Positions 46,380 through 58,365 of a stretch of DNA of 64,000 bases are shown here, in pieces (the stretch's first letter is position 1; each line of letters opens with the position of its first letter). Origin of the DNA: Tetragonia tetragonoides (Eukaryota; Streptophyta; Magnoliopsida; Caryophyllales; Aizoaceae). Both the position numbers and the translations under genes were made by a program. Location of the stretch: positions 9,398,501 to 9,462,500 of the forward strand of contig CM076142.1 in NCBI GenBank assembly GCA_038025085.1, given 5' to 3'. A model generated the notes under the pieces. It saw only the letters and a program-made list of their open reading frames with translations. It did no database searches and was not told the origin of the DNA.

Positions 46380-46837
46380 TACACATAAAACTCTATCTTT
46401 ATACTTTCGGGGGTGGGGGTTAATAATATTTTATTTTTGACTAACAATAATTGAGCTTCTTTCGAGTTGATTTTCTCTAACCGAAATTAACTTTTACAAG
46501 GTTTTCAAGATGTAATTTTGATTATGAATACCTAAATTATAAGATTATGAGCAAAGTCGATATTTTCATAAACCTTTTTCCATTGAGCAAAGTTCAATCT
46601 TAAATTGCCCATCATATCCTACAATTTGAGAAAACTCATTACCAAACTAATCATACCTGTATTCTCTAAATACACAACGGCCATCCTAACTAAATCCAAC
46701 TAACTCAATACAGAGGGATCCAAAAAACTCTGTGTCACTGTGAGTATGGGGATTCATTCTATATCTAAAATAACACTCCATGGTGTAGGTACATTTTTTT
46801 TGGTGTTAACGATACTTAGGTACTTAAATCAAAGTCA
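46380..46837. other. Intergenic between LINE remnant and NPF gene
   Basis: AT-rich. It probably includes the 3' UTR of the minus-strand NPF gene. Nothing else recognised. Confidence 0.5.
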
Positions 46838-48548
46838 CTAATACCTTTTAGCCCAATAAAGATAGTTGAGAAAATTAATGAAGTTAACAACACAAAGAAG
46901 GGTATAAAATAGGTCTAGCCTGCTATGATTCAAGTCACTACCACCAAGCCAAGGAGAACCAAAATGGACACTAACAGCGTTCTAGAGAGAAACCAGGACT
47001 GAGCTGATGAAATAACCCATGGATGTCGAGCACCACGACAAGGCGGTGCAGATACTTCTCATGCTCGGAGGTGCTTGTGAGTAGAAGAATTCCAACATTC
47101 CTCCTAGTGTTAACATGTCTGATACTCCTAGTAGAAGATATTGCCACACTAGCCAGAACACTGATAATGTCACCTGCTTTCCAAGCAATTATTATATATC
47201 AATCCGTCTATTCAAGATCGGAGAATGTTTGGTTGACTCTGTGAGTTAACGAGTTGAAATGTTTTACCTGGTTGTAGGCAGCCTGACGGCGCTTGGCTTC
47301 AACAGCAGCAGCCACAGCCATAGACCCTGAAGCCAATGCCAGCCCAAAGCCAATGCGAGGGAGAGGCCGAAACAAATTCCTTTTCTTAGAGAATTCATCA
47401 CCAAAAAAGCGAGTGAAGAGCTCATAAATGGGTATGGAAGAGAGCATAACAATCAAGGGGAAAACAGATAAGGATGGGGTTGGAATGGTGAAGTTATGGA
47501 TCTTCTTGTTCATGATGTTCCCTTGTTGTACCGAGAATGTCTGAAGTTGTGCCAAGCAACAGTTCATCATGATTGTGGATGCAAATATTGGAAGAAGGCC
47601 AAGAAAAGTCCTTGTTTCTTCCACTTGAGATGCACTTATGGAGCTGTCAGCTAATGCCTTATCCAGGAACCTGCAGATATAATTTGGCCATTTGCAGTAT
47701 AACAAATGATGGGTCAATGTAATTCAATTTGAGATGGCACAAATTTTTATATATAAAAAGGAATTACGCTCCCTTTGAGCGCCCCTAATTGATATATGTA
47801 GCAGAAACATATTGTGCATATATTGATATTTGTGCTGCTCAAAAGATGATGTCCGAAACTCACTTGAACTTGTGTTGGGACAGCTCATGACTCGCTCTCT
47901 CAACTCTGTCTGCAACCTGATTTGATGCTCTCCAATTTCTAGTCGCGGACAAAAAAACCTTCAATATGGTGATACAGGAATCATGTTCAAATTTCGAATG
48001 ATAATTCGGCCAAAAAAATTGATAAATTGAGCCAAATAATGCTCTCACAACTCATATTGGACAATATATATTCTCCAAGGAAACAGAACATGTATGTTCA
48101 GAGAATTGGCATCAGATCTCACCTTAATAATGCGAGTAACAGGACTTCCACAAGGACGTTTATACCTATTAATAGGACCACCTAACACAAAAACGAGCAA
48201 AGCAAGGCCTAAAGCCACAGCACATATCTTAAAACTCCAATCCCAACCTTTATTCTCTTCAATCCAAACCATGAATGTAGCAGCCAAAAGGCCACCGGTA
48301 CAAAGCGAAAAGAAGAACCAATTGAAGAAGCTAGTCAAGGGCTGCTTATGCTTGCTGTGACTATCACCATTACTACTACAATCACTATGATCATCCTCGA
48401 CGAGCACCTGATCTGCACCATGTGCTGGTAAGGTTGCCTTTACACCCCCAATCCCAAATGCCATTGCATACAGTCCTGTGTACAGAATTGCTTCTTGTGC
48501 TTGGCATGGTCTTTGCGTTCCTTTCGGTTGGAATTCTTTGTATTGAGC

Positions 48549-49324
48549 TGTTAGGTGGTCCCTCACATTTGTGAGCCACTAGCAATTACAATAAATAAAC
48601 TAAAAAGAAAAAAAAAGGAAGTCAATAGCAAGCTGGTATAGGCCGGCACTTAACATCAGTAGGTTCCAACATTTTCTACTGAAAATGTTGAAGATCAAAC
48701 CATCATTTAATGCAAAGGTATGAACCAAAGAAAAACAATGTGGGCTATGGTATAGGTGGGGCTGCTTGCATGTGATAAGTGTGCTAGCAAACCTCTATAT
48801 ATGCCATTGAAGTTCACGGCAAAGTGCAGAGCAAAAACTGAAGAAGCAAAAATCTCAGAAGTGAGTTGCTCAGTTAGAGATACAGAGAGCTTTAGAGTAA
48901 TCCTGTATAATATCCGATCGGAAAGAAATAATCTCCAATCGAGACACAAAAATAGAATGTTGTTAGTGGGAGTATTAGCCTCACAAACGGCGGTCCGATT
49001 GTTTATCTGGATCCAAAACCGGAACAGTTATCCACCATCCCGGTGAAATCTGTTCCATGTTTATCCACCTCTAGGGTGAGAGTTATTATTTTGGTGAGCC
49101 TCTAGGTGGTCCTAGAGACGTATATTTGTATTCCCATTTATCATAGTGGAGATATTTTGCGGACTACGGTCCCGTGGTTTTTCCCTTCGTCTTGGAGGAT
49201 TTTCCACGTAAAAATCGGTGTGTCGTATCCATTTATTTTCTTGGCGTTTTTATAGCTCATTTTAATTACACAAGAGGGAAAAGCGTTGATACTTCCGCTG
49301 TGCATTTAAGGTCTTTTCCCAACA
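48549..49324 (+). repeat. 5' LTR of the copia element
   Basis: 776 bp, starting TGTTAGG and ending CCCAACA (TG...CA ends). A TATA-like CTATATATG at 48795-48803 is a candidate U3 promoter. It is flanked on the left by TGAGC. Confidence 0.95.
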
Positions 49325-49326
49325 AG

Positions 49327-49338
49327 TGGTATCAGAGC
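49327..49338 (+). other. Primer-binding site
   Basis: TGGTATCAGAGC, two bases after the 5' LTR, is the standard plant copia site complementary to the 3' end of initiator methionine tRNA. Confidence 0.9.
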
Positions 49339-49371
49339 AGGTTGGCTTAGTTATTTCTTGTGTAAGTTAAA

Positions 49372-52300
49372 ATGGAAGATTCTGTCACGATTAGTGGCAT
49401 GATAAAATTGACGGCATCGAATTTTTCCATATGGAAACCAAGAATGGAGGATATTCTTTTCTGCAAAGAAATGTACACACCGGTATCAACCGATAAAAAG
49501 CCGGCTGATAAGTCCGACGACGAATAGAAATTGGTCAATTGAAAAGTTGTCGGTTTAATCCGTCAATATATTGATCAAAGTGTTTTTCAGCATGTTGCCA
49601 GTAATACAAATGCTTATACACTTTGGAGAAAGCTGGAGGCCATGTACGAGCGAAAGACGGCTTTAAATAAAGCCTCCTTGGTGAGAAGATTGGTGAAGTT
49701 GTAGTACAAAGATGGTCGCAGCGTAGTGGAGCACCTCAATGATTTTCAGGGCTTGTTAAATCAAATAACAAGCATGAAAATGGTGCTAGATGATGAAGTT
49801 CAAGCATTATTACTTCTCAGCTCCCTGCCGGATAGCTGGGAAACGCTCGTGGTGTCACTGAGCAATTCCGCTCCAGAAGGAAATCTCACAATGTCTATTG
49901 TGAAGGATAGCTTGCTTAACGAAGAAGCAAGACGACGAGAACATACTTCTTCCACGGAAGCTAATTTTGTTGAAAGCAATCGTGGAAGAAGTAAGCACGG
50001 AGGGTCGCACAAACGCGACAAATCCAGGGAGAGATCAAAGTCCAGGAAAGTAATAAAATGCTACTATTGTCAAAAGCCGGGCCACAAACAAAATGAGTGC
50101 AGACAACGCAAACGAGATCAGGCGAATGAGAAAAATGGAAATGATGATGGTGACCAAAATAATGATGAAAAGAACACCAGTGCCGTTGCTGTCAGCTCCG
50201 AAGTATACTTTATAGGTGACGATGGTTACATAAACCTTGCATGTGAAGATAGCACGTGGGTTGTTGACTCAGGCGCTTCATACCACCTCACTTCACATGG
50301 AGACTTCTTCTCATCCTATACTGTTGGTGATTTTGGCAGTGTCAGAATGGGGAATGACGACTCATCCAAGATTATCAGAATTGGAGATGTAAGCTTGGAG
50401 ACTAATGCTGGTTGTAAGCTAGTACTCAAAGATGTACGTCATGTACCCGACATCCGGCTCAACTTAATATCCGTCGGAAAGCTCGACGATGAAGGATATT
50501 GCAACCAACTAAGCAATGGCAAGTGGAAACTCTCAAAGGGAAACATGGTCGTGGCATGAGGAACCAAACAGAGAACTTTGTATATGACTCAAGCTAAAGT
50601 GAGTCGAGAAGAGGTCAATGCCGATCCCTCTATCGAGTTATGGCATAAGAGACTTGGGCATATGAGTGAGAAAGGCTTACAAATTCTCGCTCGGAAGCAA
50701 ATCCTCCCTGAAGTTAAAGGTGCATCATTGAAGCCATGTGTAGATTGTTTGGCTGAAAAACAACACAGAATATCATTCCAGCGAACCCCTCCGTCAAGGC
50801 GGAACCACGTGTTGGACTTGGTCCACACAGATGTTTGCTCTATGAGAGAGAGATCACTTGGTGGTGCATATTATTTCGTCACTTTTATTGACGATCATTC
50901 CAGAATGGTCTGGGCCTTTACATTGGCTACGAAAGACCAAGTGCTGGAAGTGTTCAAACAGTTCCACGCCAAAGTGGAGAGAGAAACTGGCGTGAAGTTG
51001 AAGTGTGTCAGAGCGGACAACGGTGGCGAGTATAGAGGGCCATTTAAAGCCTATTGTCGAAGCCATGGCATCAGGCATGAGAAGACTATCCCTAAAACTC
51101 CACAACAAAATGGTCTAGTAGAGAGAATGAACCGAACGATCGAGGAAAGAGTTCGAGCAATGCTCTCTCACGCAAAGCTGCCTAAATCCTTTTGGGGAGA
51201 GGCAATGAAAGCAGCAATCCACTTAATCAACTTGTCTCCCTCGGTACCTCTGGATGGTGATATCCCAGAGAGAATTTGGAAAGGGAAAGATGTCTCCTAC
51301 AAGCACTTGAGAGTCTTTGGATGTAGAGCATTTGTGCACATCCCCAAAGACGAAAGATCCAAGCTTGACAGCAAAACGAAGTAGTGTATCTTCGTAGGCT
51401 ATGAAGAAGAAGAGTTCAGCTACCGATTGTGGGATCCGGTAGACAAGAAAATAGTGAGAAGTAGAGATGTGGTCTTCTTTGAAGATCAAACTGTTAAGGA
51501 CTTTGAGAAGAAGCAAAAGCCAAAGTCCGACCCCCAAGGTCCGGTGAATATGGATCCTGAATCTCCTGTTGCACATGACAATGAAGGTCAAAATGAACAG
51601 GAAGAGGATCAGGATGGTGATGATGTTCAACCACCTCCAGAAGAACCTCAATTGAGAAGATCTAGTAGGACGCATCAACCGTCTACTAGATACCCAGCGA
51701 CCGAGTATGTAATGCTCACTGACGGGGGAGAACTAGAGTCCTATGACGAGGCTATGGAAGATGTACACCAGAAAGAGTGGATGAAAGTCATGCAAGATGA
51801 GATGCAATCCTTGCATGAGAACCATACATATGATCTGGTAAAGTTGCCTAAGGGCAAGAGAGCACTCAAGAACAAGTGGGTGTTCAGGTTGAAGACCGAA
51901 GAAAACAACTCACAACCAAGGTACAAGGCAAGGTTGGTTGTGAAGGGATTCCATCAAAAGAAAGGAATCGATTTTGAAGAGATCTTCTCTCCAGTAGTGA
52001 AAATGTCTTCAATCAGAGTTGTTCTAGGCTTGGCTGCAAGCATGGATTTGGAGATCGAACAACTTGACGTGAAGACGGCTTTCCTACACGGTGATTTGGA
52101 GGAGGAGATATATATGGAGCAACCTGAAGGGTTTCGGGTTAAGGGAGAGGAGCATCTAGCATGGCGATTGAAAAAGAGCTTGTATGGTCTAAAGCAAGCT
52201 CCACGTCAGTGGTACAGAAAGTTTGAATCCTTCATGATAGATCACGGTTACCAGAAGACGACGTCAGACCACTGCGTGTTTGTCAATGAATTCCCTGAAG

Positions 52301-53278
52301 GAGATTTCATCATCCTACTACTCTATGTGGATGATATGCTGATTATTGGTTGTGATACTAAGAAGATTACAAATTTGAAGCAAGTCCTTTGCTATGAAGG
52401 ACTTAGGACCGGCAAAACAGATACTGGGAATAAAGATCTCTCGTGACAGGAAAGACAAGAAGTTGTGGCTGTCACAGGAAAGATACATTGAGAAGTTGCT
52501 TGAGAGGTTCAACATGCATAAGGCGAAACCAGTTAGCTCTCCACTTGCAAGTCACTTTAAGTTGAGTTCTCAACAGTGTCCTACAAGTTAGGAAGGAAAA
52601 GAGGAAATGGCGAAAGTTCCGTACGCATCCGCGGTTGGCAGTTTAATGTACGCCATGGTATGTACGAGGCCAGACATAGCTTATGCAGTTGGTGTTGTTA
52701 GCCGATTCCTTTCTAATCCAGGAAAGGAACACTGGGCAGCAGTGAAATGGATCCTCAGATATCTCAGTGGCACATCCAAAATGTGCTTATGTTTTGGTGG
52801 GGGAGAACCTGTGTTAGATGGATACACAGACGCAGATCTAGTCGGTGATGTCGATTCCCGAAAATCAACTTCGGGATATATGACTACTTTTGCAGGGGGA
52901 GCAGTATCATGGCAGTCTAAGTTGCAGAAGTGTGTTGCTCTGTCAACTACAGAAGCTGAGTATATCGCAGCTACAGAAGCTTGCAAGGAGTTATTGTGGA
53001 TGCAGAAATTTCTACAAGAGCTCGGTTTGGAACAGGAAAAGTATGTCCTGTATTGTGATAATCAGAGTGCGATTCATTTGGCAAACACGTTTCACTCTCG
53101 ATCCAAGCATATTGAAGTAAGATATCATTGGATACGAGATGTGCTGGAATCCAAGTTGCTACAACTTGAGAAGATCCATACCGACAACAATGGGTCGGAT
53201 ATGATGACGAAGGTATTGCCCATGGTAAAGCTCGACGCTTGTCGAGATAAAGCGGACTTGGTGGTGCCTCCCAAATGA
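49372..53278 (+). pseudogene. Copia gag-pol polyprotein, broken
   Basis: Gag starts at the ATG at 49372 and includes a CCHC zinc knuckle (CYYCQKPGHKQNEC, about 50065). The protease block has WVVDSGASYH (about 50260). Integrase shows the HHCC head (HKRLGH ... CVDC, 50642-50750) and the catalytic HTD, DNGGEY and NGLVERMN regions. Reverse transcriptase shows YVDDMLI (about 52327) and RNase H shows STTEAEY (about 52940). Breaks seen: TAG 49525, TGA 49540, TAG 49702, TGA 50557, TAG 51382, a frameshift near 52385, and TAG 52589. Most stops are one C-to-T or G-to-A change from a sense codon. The last part of the frame ends normally at 53278. Confidence 0.93.
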
Positions 53279-53280
53279 TC

Positions 53281-53293
53281 GGGAGCGGGAGAA
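53281..53293 (+). other. Polypurine tract
   Basis: GGGAGCGGGAGAA immediately before the 3' LTR is the expected plus-strand priming site. Confidence 0.75.
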
Positions 53294-53294
53294 T

Positions 53295-54069
53295 TGTTAG
53301 GTGGTCCCTCACATTTGTGAGCCACTAGCAATTACAATAAATAAACTAAAAAGAAAAAAAAGGAAGTCAATAGCAAGCTAGTATAGGCCGGCACTTAACA
53401 TCAGTAGGTTCCAACATTTTCTACTGAAAATGTTGAAGATCAAACCATCATTTAATGCAAAGGTATGAAACAAAGAAAAACAATGGGGGCTATGGTATAG
53501 GTGGGGCTGCTTGCATGTGATAAGTGTGCTAGCAAACCTCTATATATACCATTGAAGTTCACGGCAAAGTGCAGAGCAAAAACTGAAGAAGCAAAAATCT
53601 CAGAAGTTAGTTGCTCAGTTAGAGATACAGAAAGTTTTAGAGTAATCCTGTATAATATCCGATCGGAAAGAAATAATCTCCGATCGAGACATAAAAATAG
53701 AGTGTTGTTAGTGGGAGTGCTAGCCTCAGAAACGGCGGTCTAATTGTTTATCTGGATCCGAAACCGGAACAGTTATCCACCATCCCGGTGAAATCTGTTC
53801 CATGTTTATCCACCTCTAGAGTGAGAGTTATTATTTTGGTGAGCCTCTAGGTGGTCCTAGAGACGTATATTTGTATTCTCATTTATCATAGTGGAGATAT
53901 TTTGCGGACTACGGTCCCGTGGTTTTTCCCTTCGTCTTGGAGGATTTTCCACGTAAAAATCAGTGTGTCGTATCCATTTATTTTCTTGGCGTTTTTATAG
54001 CTCATTTTAATTACACAAGAGGGAAAAGCGTTAATACTTCCGCTATGCATTTAAGGTCTTTTCCCAACA
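53295..54069 (+). repeat. 3' LTR of the copia element
   Basis: 775 bp with the same TGTTAGG and CCCAACA ends as the 5' copy, followed by the duplicated TGAGC. Differences from the 5' LTR are mostly transitions (about 17 of 21 by eye). Confidence 0.95.
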
Positions 54070-54678
54070 TGAGCTTGGATTATTAGCACAACCAGTCCCT
54101 GCATTATATACCACAAATACATCCAACCTTGTATTGGTAAAGTCTTACTCATATTGAGACTCAGTGAGAACTCATATACTATATATGCTAAATGTTACGG
54201 TAACACCTGAAAATTTTCGGAACATATAGTAGACAGAGTGATATAACATACCCCCAACTCGAGAGTACAAAAGGCGATAAAGGTCCAGAATCTACCCAGA
54301 AACGAATCACTAATGAAACCTCCAAAGATAGTGAGCAAAAACGACGTTCCCATAAAGTCTGTCACCATGTTTGATGCTCTAGCAATTGGATAATGCATTG
54401 CCTTTAAGAAATATGTTACGAAATTAACGGCGTTTGATAGGAACCCCATGTTTTCCAGTACTTCAACAACTGCGAAAAACAGTTAATTCATTGAATAATC
54501 ATATGATCATATGAATAACATAAATCATCAATAGTTAACAGTGTATTTTTTGTATTAAATTGAGTTATGTAATTATCTTACTGCAAACAAAGCTAGCTGC
54601 TCTAAAGCCACCATGTTTTCCTGGAACTGCTTTTCTTCCCTGCCAATCAATGTGCTCTTCTCTTCCATTGTTCCCCAT

Positions 54679-55783
54679 ATGGTTCTGCTTTCGAATGAAT
54701 TAGGCAATATAATAACATTATTTCAGAGGATTTACATGTTAAGAAACCACATAATCAGCTCTCAAAATATCTGATTTTTAAGGAAATAACTTCAGGAAAC
54801 AAATTAAAAGCAAGGACAAAATGGTTTATGTACTCAAACACAAGAGTTTTATAATGACAATCAATATGTAATCTCATTTAGCTTACTATGTCTCTAAGAA
54901 TTTCTTCCTGTAAGGAGATAGAAATTCTACACTTTTACACTTGAAGGTGTTGATGTGAGGAATTGCCAAAGAACATTCAGTTAAAGAAGTTAGTTCACAA
55001 TACTAATCAGCTTGAAAGTTCTGATGTGAGCGATTTCCAAAGAACGTGCAGTTATAGAAATTAGAATAGTCGGGATCCTCTACTGTCACAGGCTCACAGT
55101 AGAGAAAAGTACCTCTACTTACCCTGAAAATAGGGGATGGTTTTGAGAAATTAAAACAATTTGAGAAGAGTTATAGCGAAAGATAACAAGATTGTTCTCT
55201 ACCGTCACTATAGAAGATCCAATTTGGTTATAGAAGTAGTTCAAAATGCTAATCAACTTGAAATTTCTAATGTGTGATGCCAAAGAACATATAGTTATTT
55301 ATTTCTAAGATACAAATGTTTATTTAGTACAAAGAGGAAGAATCTTCATACCATTAACTTCAGTAGACAAATTTCAAAGACTTGGTATATTAGAACAAAC
55401 CGAACGGATGTAATTGATGCACTATCCAAAGAAGAAAAGCATTATTATTTCACTATCCAAACACTATTATTGGATTTCCATGTGAAAATCAAGGAAATGA
55501 TTAAACCAATAAAAAAAATAAACTTGAAAAACTTTGGATTCAAGTCATTTAAGAAAGTGTTAGTGTGTGATAAGAAGGAATCTGACTTGTATGGAAATTT
55601 CGTTTTTGACAAATATGAACGTCCAGATTTCATACCTGAATTATTTCAATCTTTTTAATTTTTTATTTTTTGTTAAGGTCTACCCTAAAAGATTTAGATG
55701 AGTGCACGTCCTGGTGTCATAGATTTCTTAGAGGTAGCAAATCTCCTTTACTTTTTAATCAGGTTCATGCACACTACACTACC

Positions 55784-55825
<42 letters not shown>

Positions 55826-56021
55826 TTTTTTGGTTTCACATTAACGATATCAACCATCGATCATAGTGACTCAATGACTATATCCCCGCACTGGCTTGTA
55901 GGCAGCTCAAAAGATGGGTTAGCTGGCCAAGGGTTTTAATTTAAGGTTGCTTCATGCCCAATGTGAAATTCGAACCCCCAACTTCAGTTAAAAAAATGGA
56001 TGAGTCCGTACCACCCAAATA
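54679..56021. repeat. Tandem repeat of about 72 bp with an embedded MITE-like insertion
   Basis: A unit containing CTTGAA.GT..TGATGTG, CCAAAGAAC and TAGAA.TTAG occurs about 54940-55010, 55010-55060 and 55255-55300. Between two parts of the second unit, about 55071-55219, lies a segment with inverted ends GGATCCTCTACTGTCAC / GTCACTATAGAAGATCC. The partly repeated GTTATAGAA.TAG on either side may be its target duplication. A (CT)n run lies at about 55795-55823. No gene was recognised. Confidence 0.45.
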
Positions 56022-56270
56022 CATGATCTAGTGGTTCCAAGCTTACTCCCAAGTGGTTTGGTAAGGCAAGGTCGTTCGAATCCTCATTCCCCCATGGCTT
56101 GTGTTAGCCCCTTATTGATTGGTGCTACGTTGACGGGGCCAGTACTTGCGTTGGTTGTTCAGCTAGTCTGATATGTTCACTATTGAACACGAGAGTCCAA
56201 ACATGATGTAGGGGTCGGGATGTCTCGATCGCCATTCACTTACACCCTCTTTTTGACGAGTAAAAAAAAC
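56022..56270 (+). mobile_element. SINE, same family as 29796-30080
   Basis: It shares the head (TAGTGGTTCCAAGCTTACTC), most of the body and the end CTCTTTTTGACGAGTA with the inner SINE at 29796, and finishes in a run of A. The B box is damaged (GTCGTTCGAATCC). No target-site duplication could be found, and internal deletions relative to the other copy are visible around 56100. Confidence 0.8.
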
Positions 56271-56613
56271 ACCTCCTTAATTAGTCAACCTCTATATTAT
56301 AAAGAAGCCTTTTTCTTTATAATTATTGTAATAATTTATTTATTTATTTAACGAATGAGAACCGCATCCAGCTGACCGGCTTTCCTTCTCTCTCTTTTCC
56401 CCACTCCTTTTCCCTAATCCTCAAAGTTTTTGTTTTTGGCCGGAAATCGCTTATCTCTTGGGGAAGTGGGAACCTTGGGGAGTGATTTTTGGTCATTCCT
56501 TTCTCGTTGTTTTGCTTAAGTTCTACCTACTTATTTAGTAGTTTTTAGTTTTGCTTTCTATATTCATTGGTCCATGATTTTCTTTCACTTTTTAATGAGT
56601 TTTTATCTTTTTA

Positions 56614-57070
56614 AGGTGTGAATATATACCTTTTACCGTGATTTATATAATAGTTTTTCAAGTTACTTTTGACTGATTTGTTCATGTTTTAGATTATTGA
56701 TGGATTGAACTTAACACTCTTTTATGGATTTTTTTTTAAGGGGTGAATGTATATACTTTTTACCGCGATTTAATATGGTTTTTCAAACCACTTTTAAATT
56801 GTTTGTTCATGTGTTTAGATTATTGGTGGATTGTAATCAAGGAGGTGATTGAGTGGTAGGGACTCATTCATCCTCAACCAAGGTTAAGGGTTTGAATCTC
56901 GCCTTGGTCATGGAGCAACTTTAAATTCCTTGGTCAGCTGTCCCACCTTTTGAGGTGCCTACAAGCCAACGCGGGGAATAGTCACTGTGGTCGATGGTGG
57001 ATACCCTTGGTCGTGAATCAGAAAAAAGATTATTGATGGATTGTACTTAATATTTTTTATGGATAATGTT
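56614..57070. repeat. Tandem duplication, second copy split by a SINE
   Basis: Unit 1 runs from about 56614 to 56738 and unit 2 from about 56739 to 57070 excluding the SINE. Both contain GTGAATRTATA, TTTTACCG.GATTTA, TTTGTTCATGT and TAGATTATTG.TGGATTG, then CTTAA.A.T.TTTTATGGAT. In unit 2 this series is interrupted by the SINE at 56836-57026 and resumes after it. Confidence 0.8.
56836..57026 (+). mobile_element. SINE with 19-bp target duplication, same family as 1454-1643
   Basis: The head has GATTGAGTGGTAGGGACTCA and a B-box-like GGGTTTGAATCTC. The body has CTACAAGCCAACGCGGGG and ends in a short A-rich tail. The flanks are AGATTATTGGTGGATTGTA (56817-56835) and AGATTATTGATGGATTGTA (57027-57045), 18 of 19 identical. 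Confidence 0.9.
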
Positions 57071-57222
57071 TCATAAATGTATTAATAAATAGTGTCGGCT
57101 TCATTCTGAGTGGGCCACGACGACAATTGTAAAATAAGTCAAATTACAATCGAGGGAGGATGAGCTATTTTCCTTCGATGGTGAAGTTAGATCTCATATG
57201 GATGAACAAAAGAAAGGTATAA

Positions 57223-57264
57223 AGAGAGTAGAGAGTAGAGAGTAGAGAGTAGAGAGTAGAGAGT
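57223..57264. repeat. 7-bp tandem repeat (AGAGAGT)6
   Basis: Six units of AGAGAGT in a row, directly before the MITE at 57278. Confidence 0.85.
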
Positions 57265-57277
57265 GGTTGGAGATTTA

Positions 57278-57573
57278 GGGGCCGTTTGGTTGGGGGTAAT
57301 AATTAAGGGGGTAATGGAATGGATTTTTAGGCTAAAATGGTAATGTGAAGTGGTGATGAGGGTGATGATTAAGGAGGGGTAATGGAGAAAATGAAGGAAA
57401 ATGAGGGAATATCATTACCCAATGGGGAGGTGGGTTCAATTTTCCCTCAAATGGGGGTAATCATTACCCTCCTCCTCACAAAATCTAAATCCCACTACCT
57501 CACATACCTCCCATTGTAGCCTAAAAATCAATTTCATTACCCCATTAATCATTATTCCCAACCAAACGACCCC
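57278..57573. mobile_element. Tourist-like (PIF/Harbinger) fold-back MITE
   Basis: The ends GGGGCCGTTTGGTTGGG and CCCAACCAAACGACCCC are inverted repeats with one mismatch. They are flanked by TTA on both sides (57275-57277 and 57574-57576), the PIF/Harbinger signature. The arms keep pairing for well over 100 bp, so the transcript would fold into one long hairpin. No coding capacity. Confidence 0.88.
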
Positions 57574-58365
57574 TTACTTTATTGGGAGTATTACAGTGGT
57601 AAACGTGGTAGTGTAGTTAGGACAAATTCGTGAGTGTTGTACATGTTACAGGGGCCACTATACTGAGCTCAAACTTGTAAGTTGTAGGTGCAAACCAGTT
57701 CAAGAACCGTTATGGGCCCCCAATCGAACAATATTATCAGTTCTTATCGTGGGGGGTAGGCTACGTACAAATAGGAGATAGATGAGAAGAGCGTTGTTGA
57801 TTATAGGAACCATTCTAATCATGTTTACATTGACTAAAACAATTGTGATTATATTCGGTCACGTATTCAATTATACTCTATCTTCTCTCTCATTTTCGCC
57901 CCTACCTTTGCTCAATAAAACTATGGATTACAATATAATCGTCATTCTTCCCCAGCAAATGAAACCTTATAAGTTAGAACACTAGCCATTTAGATTAGTT
58001 ACGTAGAATGAAGGAATTTAGCGTTCACTATTTTTTTAAATTATTAAGAAGCAGCCCACAACCATGAACAAGGGGCCAGGGGGTATAGAGGGGATCTCAA
58101 ATTAAACGCTGAGATTGAAATTAATACCATCACTCCATTTCCCTGATTCTCATTTGACCCACACCATTAGTGGCCATTGCACTCGAGCTACGCTGAAGAA
58201 TAGTCGAATATACTCTAGATGTGTTCGACTTAGAAAACCACTTGGGACAAGACTAGTCTTATTTGCACCGTATCCGTACACTAATAAACTATGTGCTTCG
58301 TGCTGGTATTTAAATCGGAATATCTTCGGACCCATGTTGTACCTCTGGCTAATCCGAGTCATAGC
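57574..58365. other. Intergenic, nothing recognised
   Basis: No gene or bounded repeat seen. Frames at 57782-57985 and 58115-58396 match nothing known. Confidence 0.4.

Larger units (their letters stand above)
48549..54069 (+). mobile_element. Ty1/copia LTR retrotransposon, complete but decayed
   Basis: A full element of 5521 bp with a perfect 5-bp target duplication TGAGC (48544-48548 and 54070-54074). It lies antisense within exon 3 of the NPF gene. Order: LTR, primer-binding site, gag, protease, integrase, reverse transcriptase, RNase H, polypurine tract, LTR. Integrase before reverse transcriptase makes it copia-type. Frame breaks make it non-autonomous. The two LTRs differ at about 21 positions plus one indel (counted by eye), about 2.7 percent. 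Confidence 0.97.
46838..54678 (-). pseudogene. NPF4-like: NPF4-type (NRT1/PTR family) transporter gene, disrupted
   Basis: Six exons can be traced on the minus strand: 54678-54582, 54469-54252, exon 3 split into 54098-54070 and 48548-48123, then 47958-47864, 47670-47268 and 47173-46838. Ignoring the insertion, all junctions are in frame and the product would be 532 residues, normal for the family. Matching blocks include KHGGFRAA, NMVTDFMGTSFLLTIFGG, GGVKATLPAHGADQ, VEETRTFLGLLPIFAS, SVQQG and LTLGGMLEFFYSQAPPSMRS. They are closest, as I recall, to Arabidopsis NPF4.1/4.2 (AIT3), plasma-membrane transporters that carry ABA/GA in assays. Two lesions are seen: a copia retrotransposon in exon 3 at about residue 114, and TAG at 46984-46982 in exon 6, after which 47 codons remain open and NPF-like (SDLN.SRLDLFY, ending WAKRY) to a second TAG at 46840-46838. 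The gene is very likely dead. Confidence 0.9.

Noticed and set aside
49347..49538. Minus-strand frames across the copia element and LTRs
   Set aside because: They are shadows of the plus-strand gag-pol and of LTR sequence.
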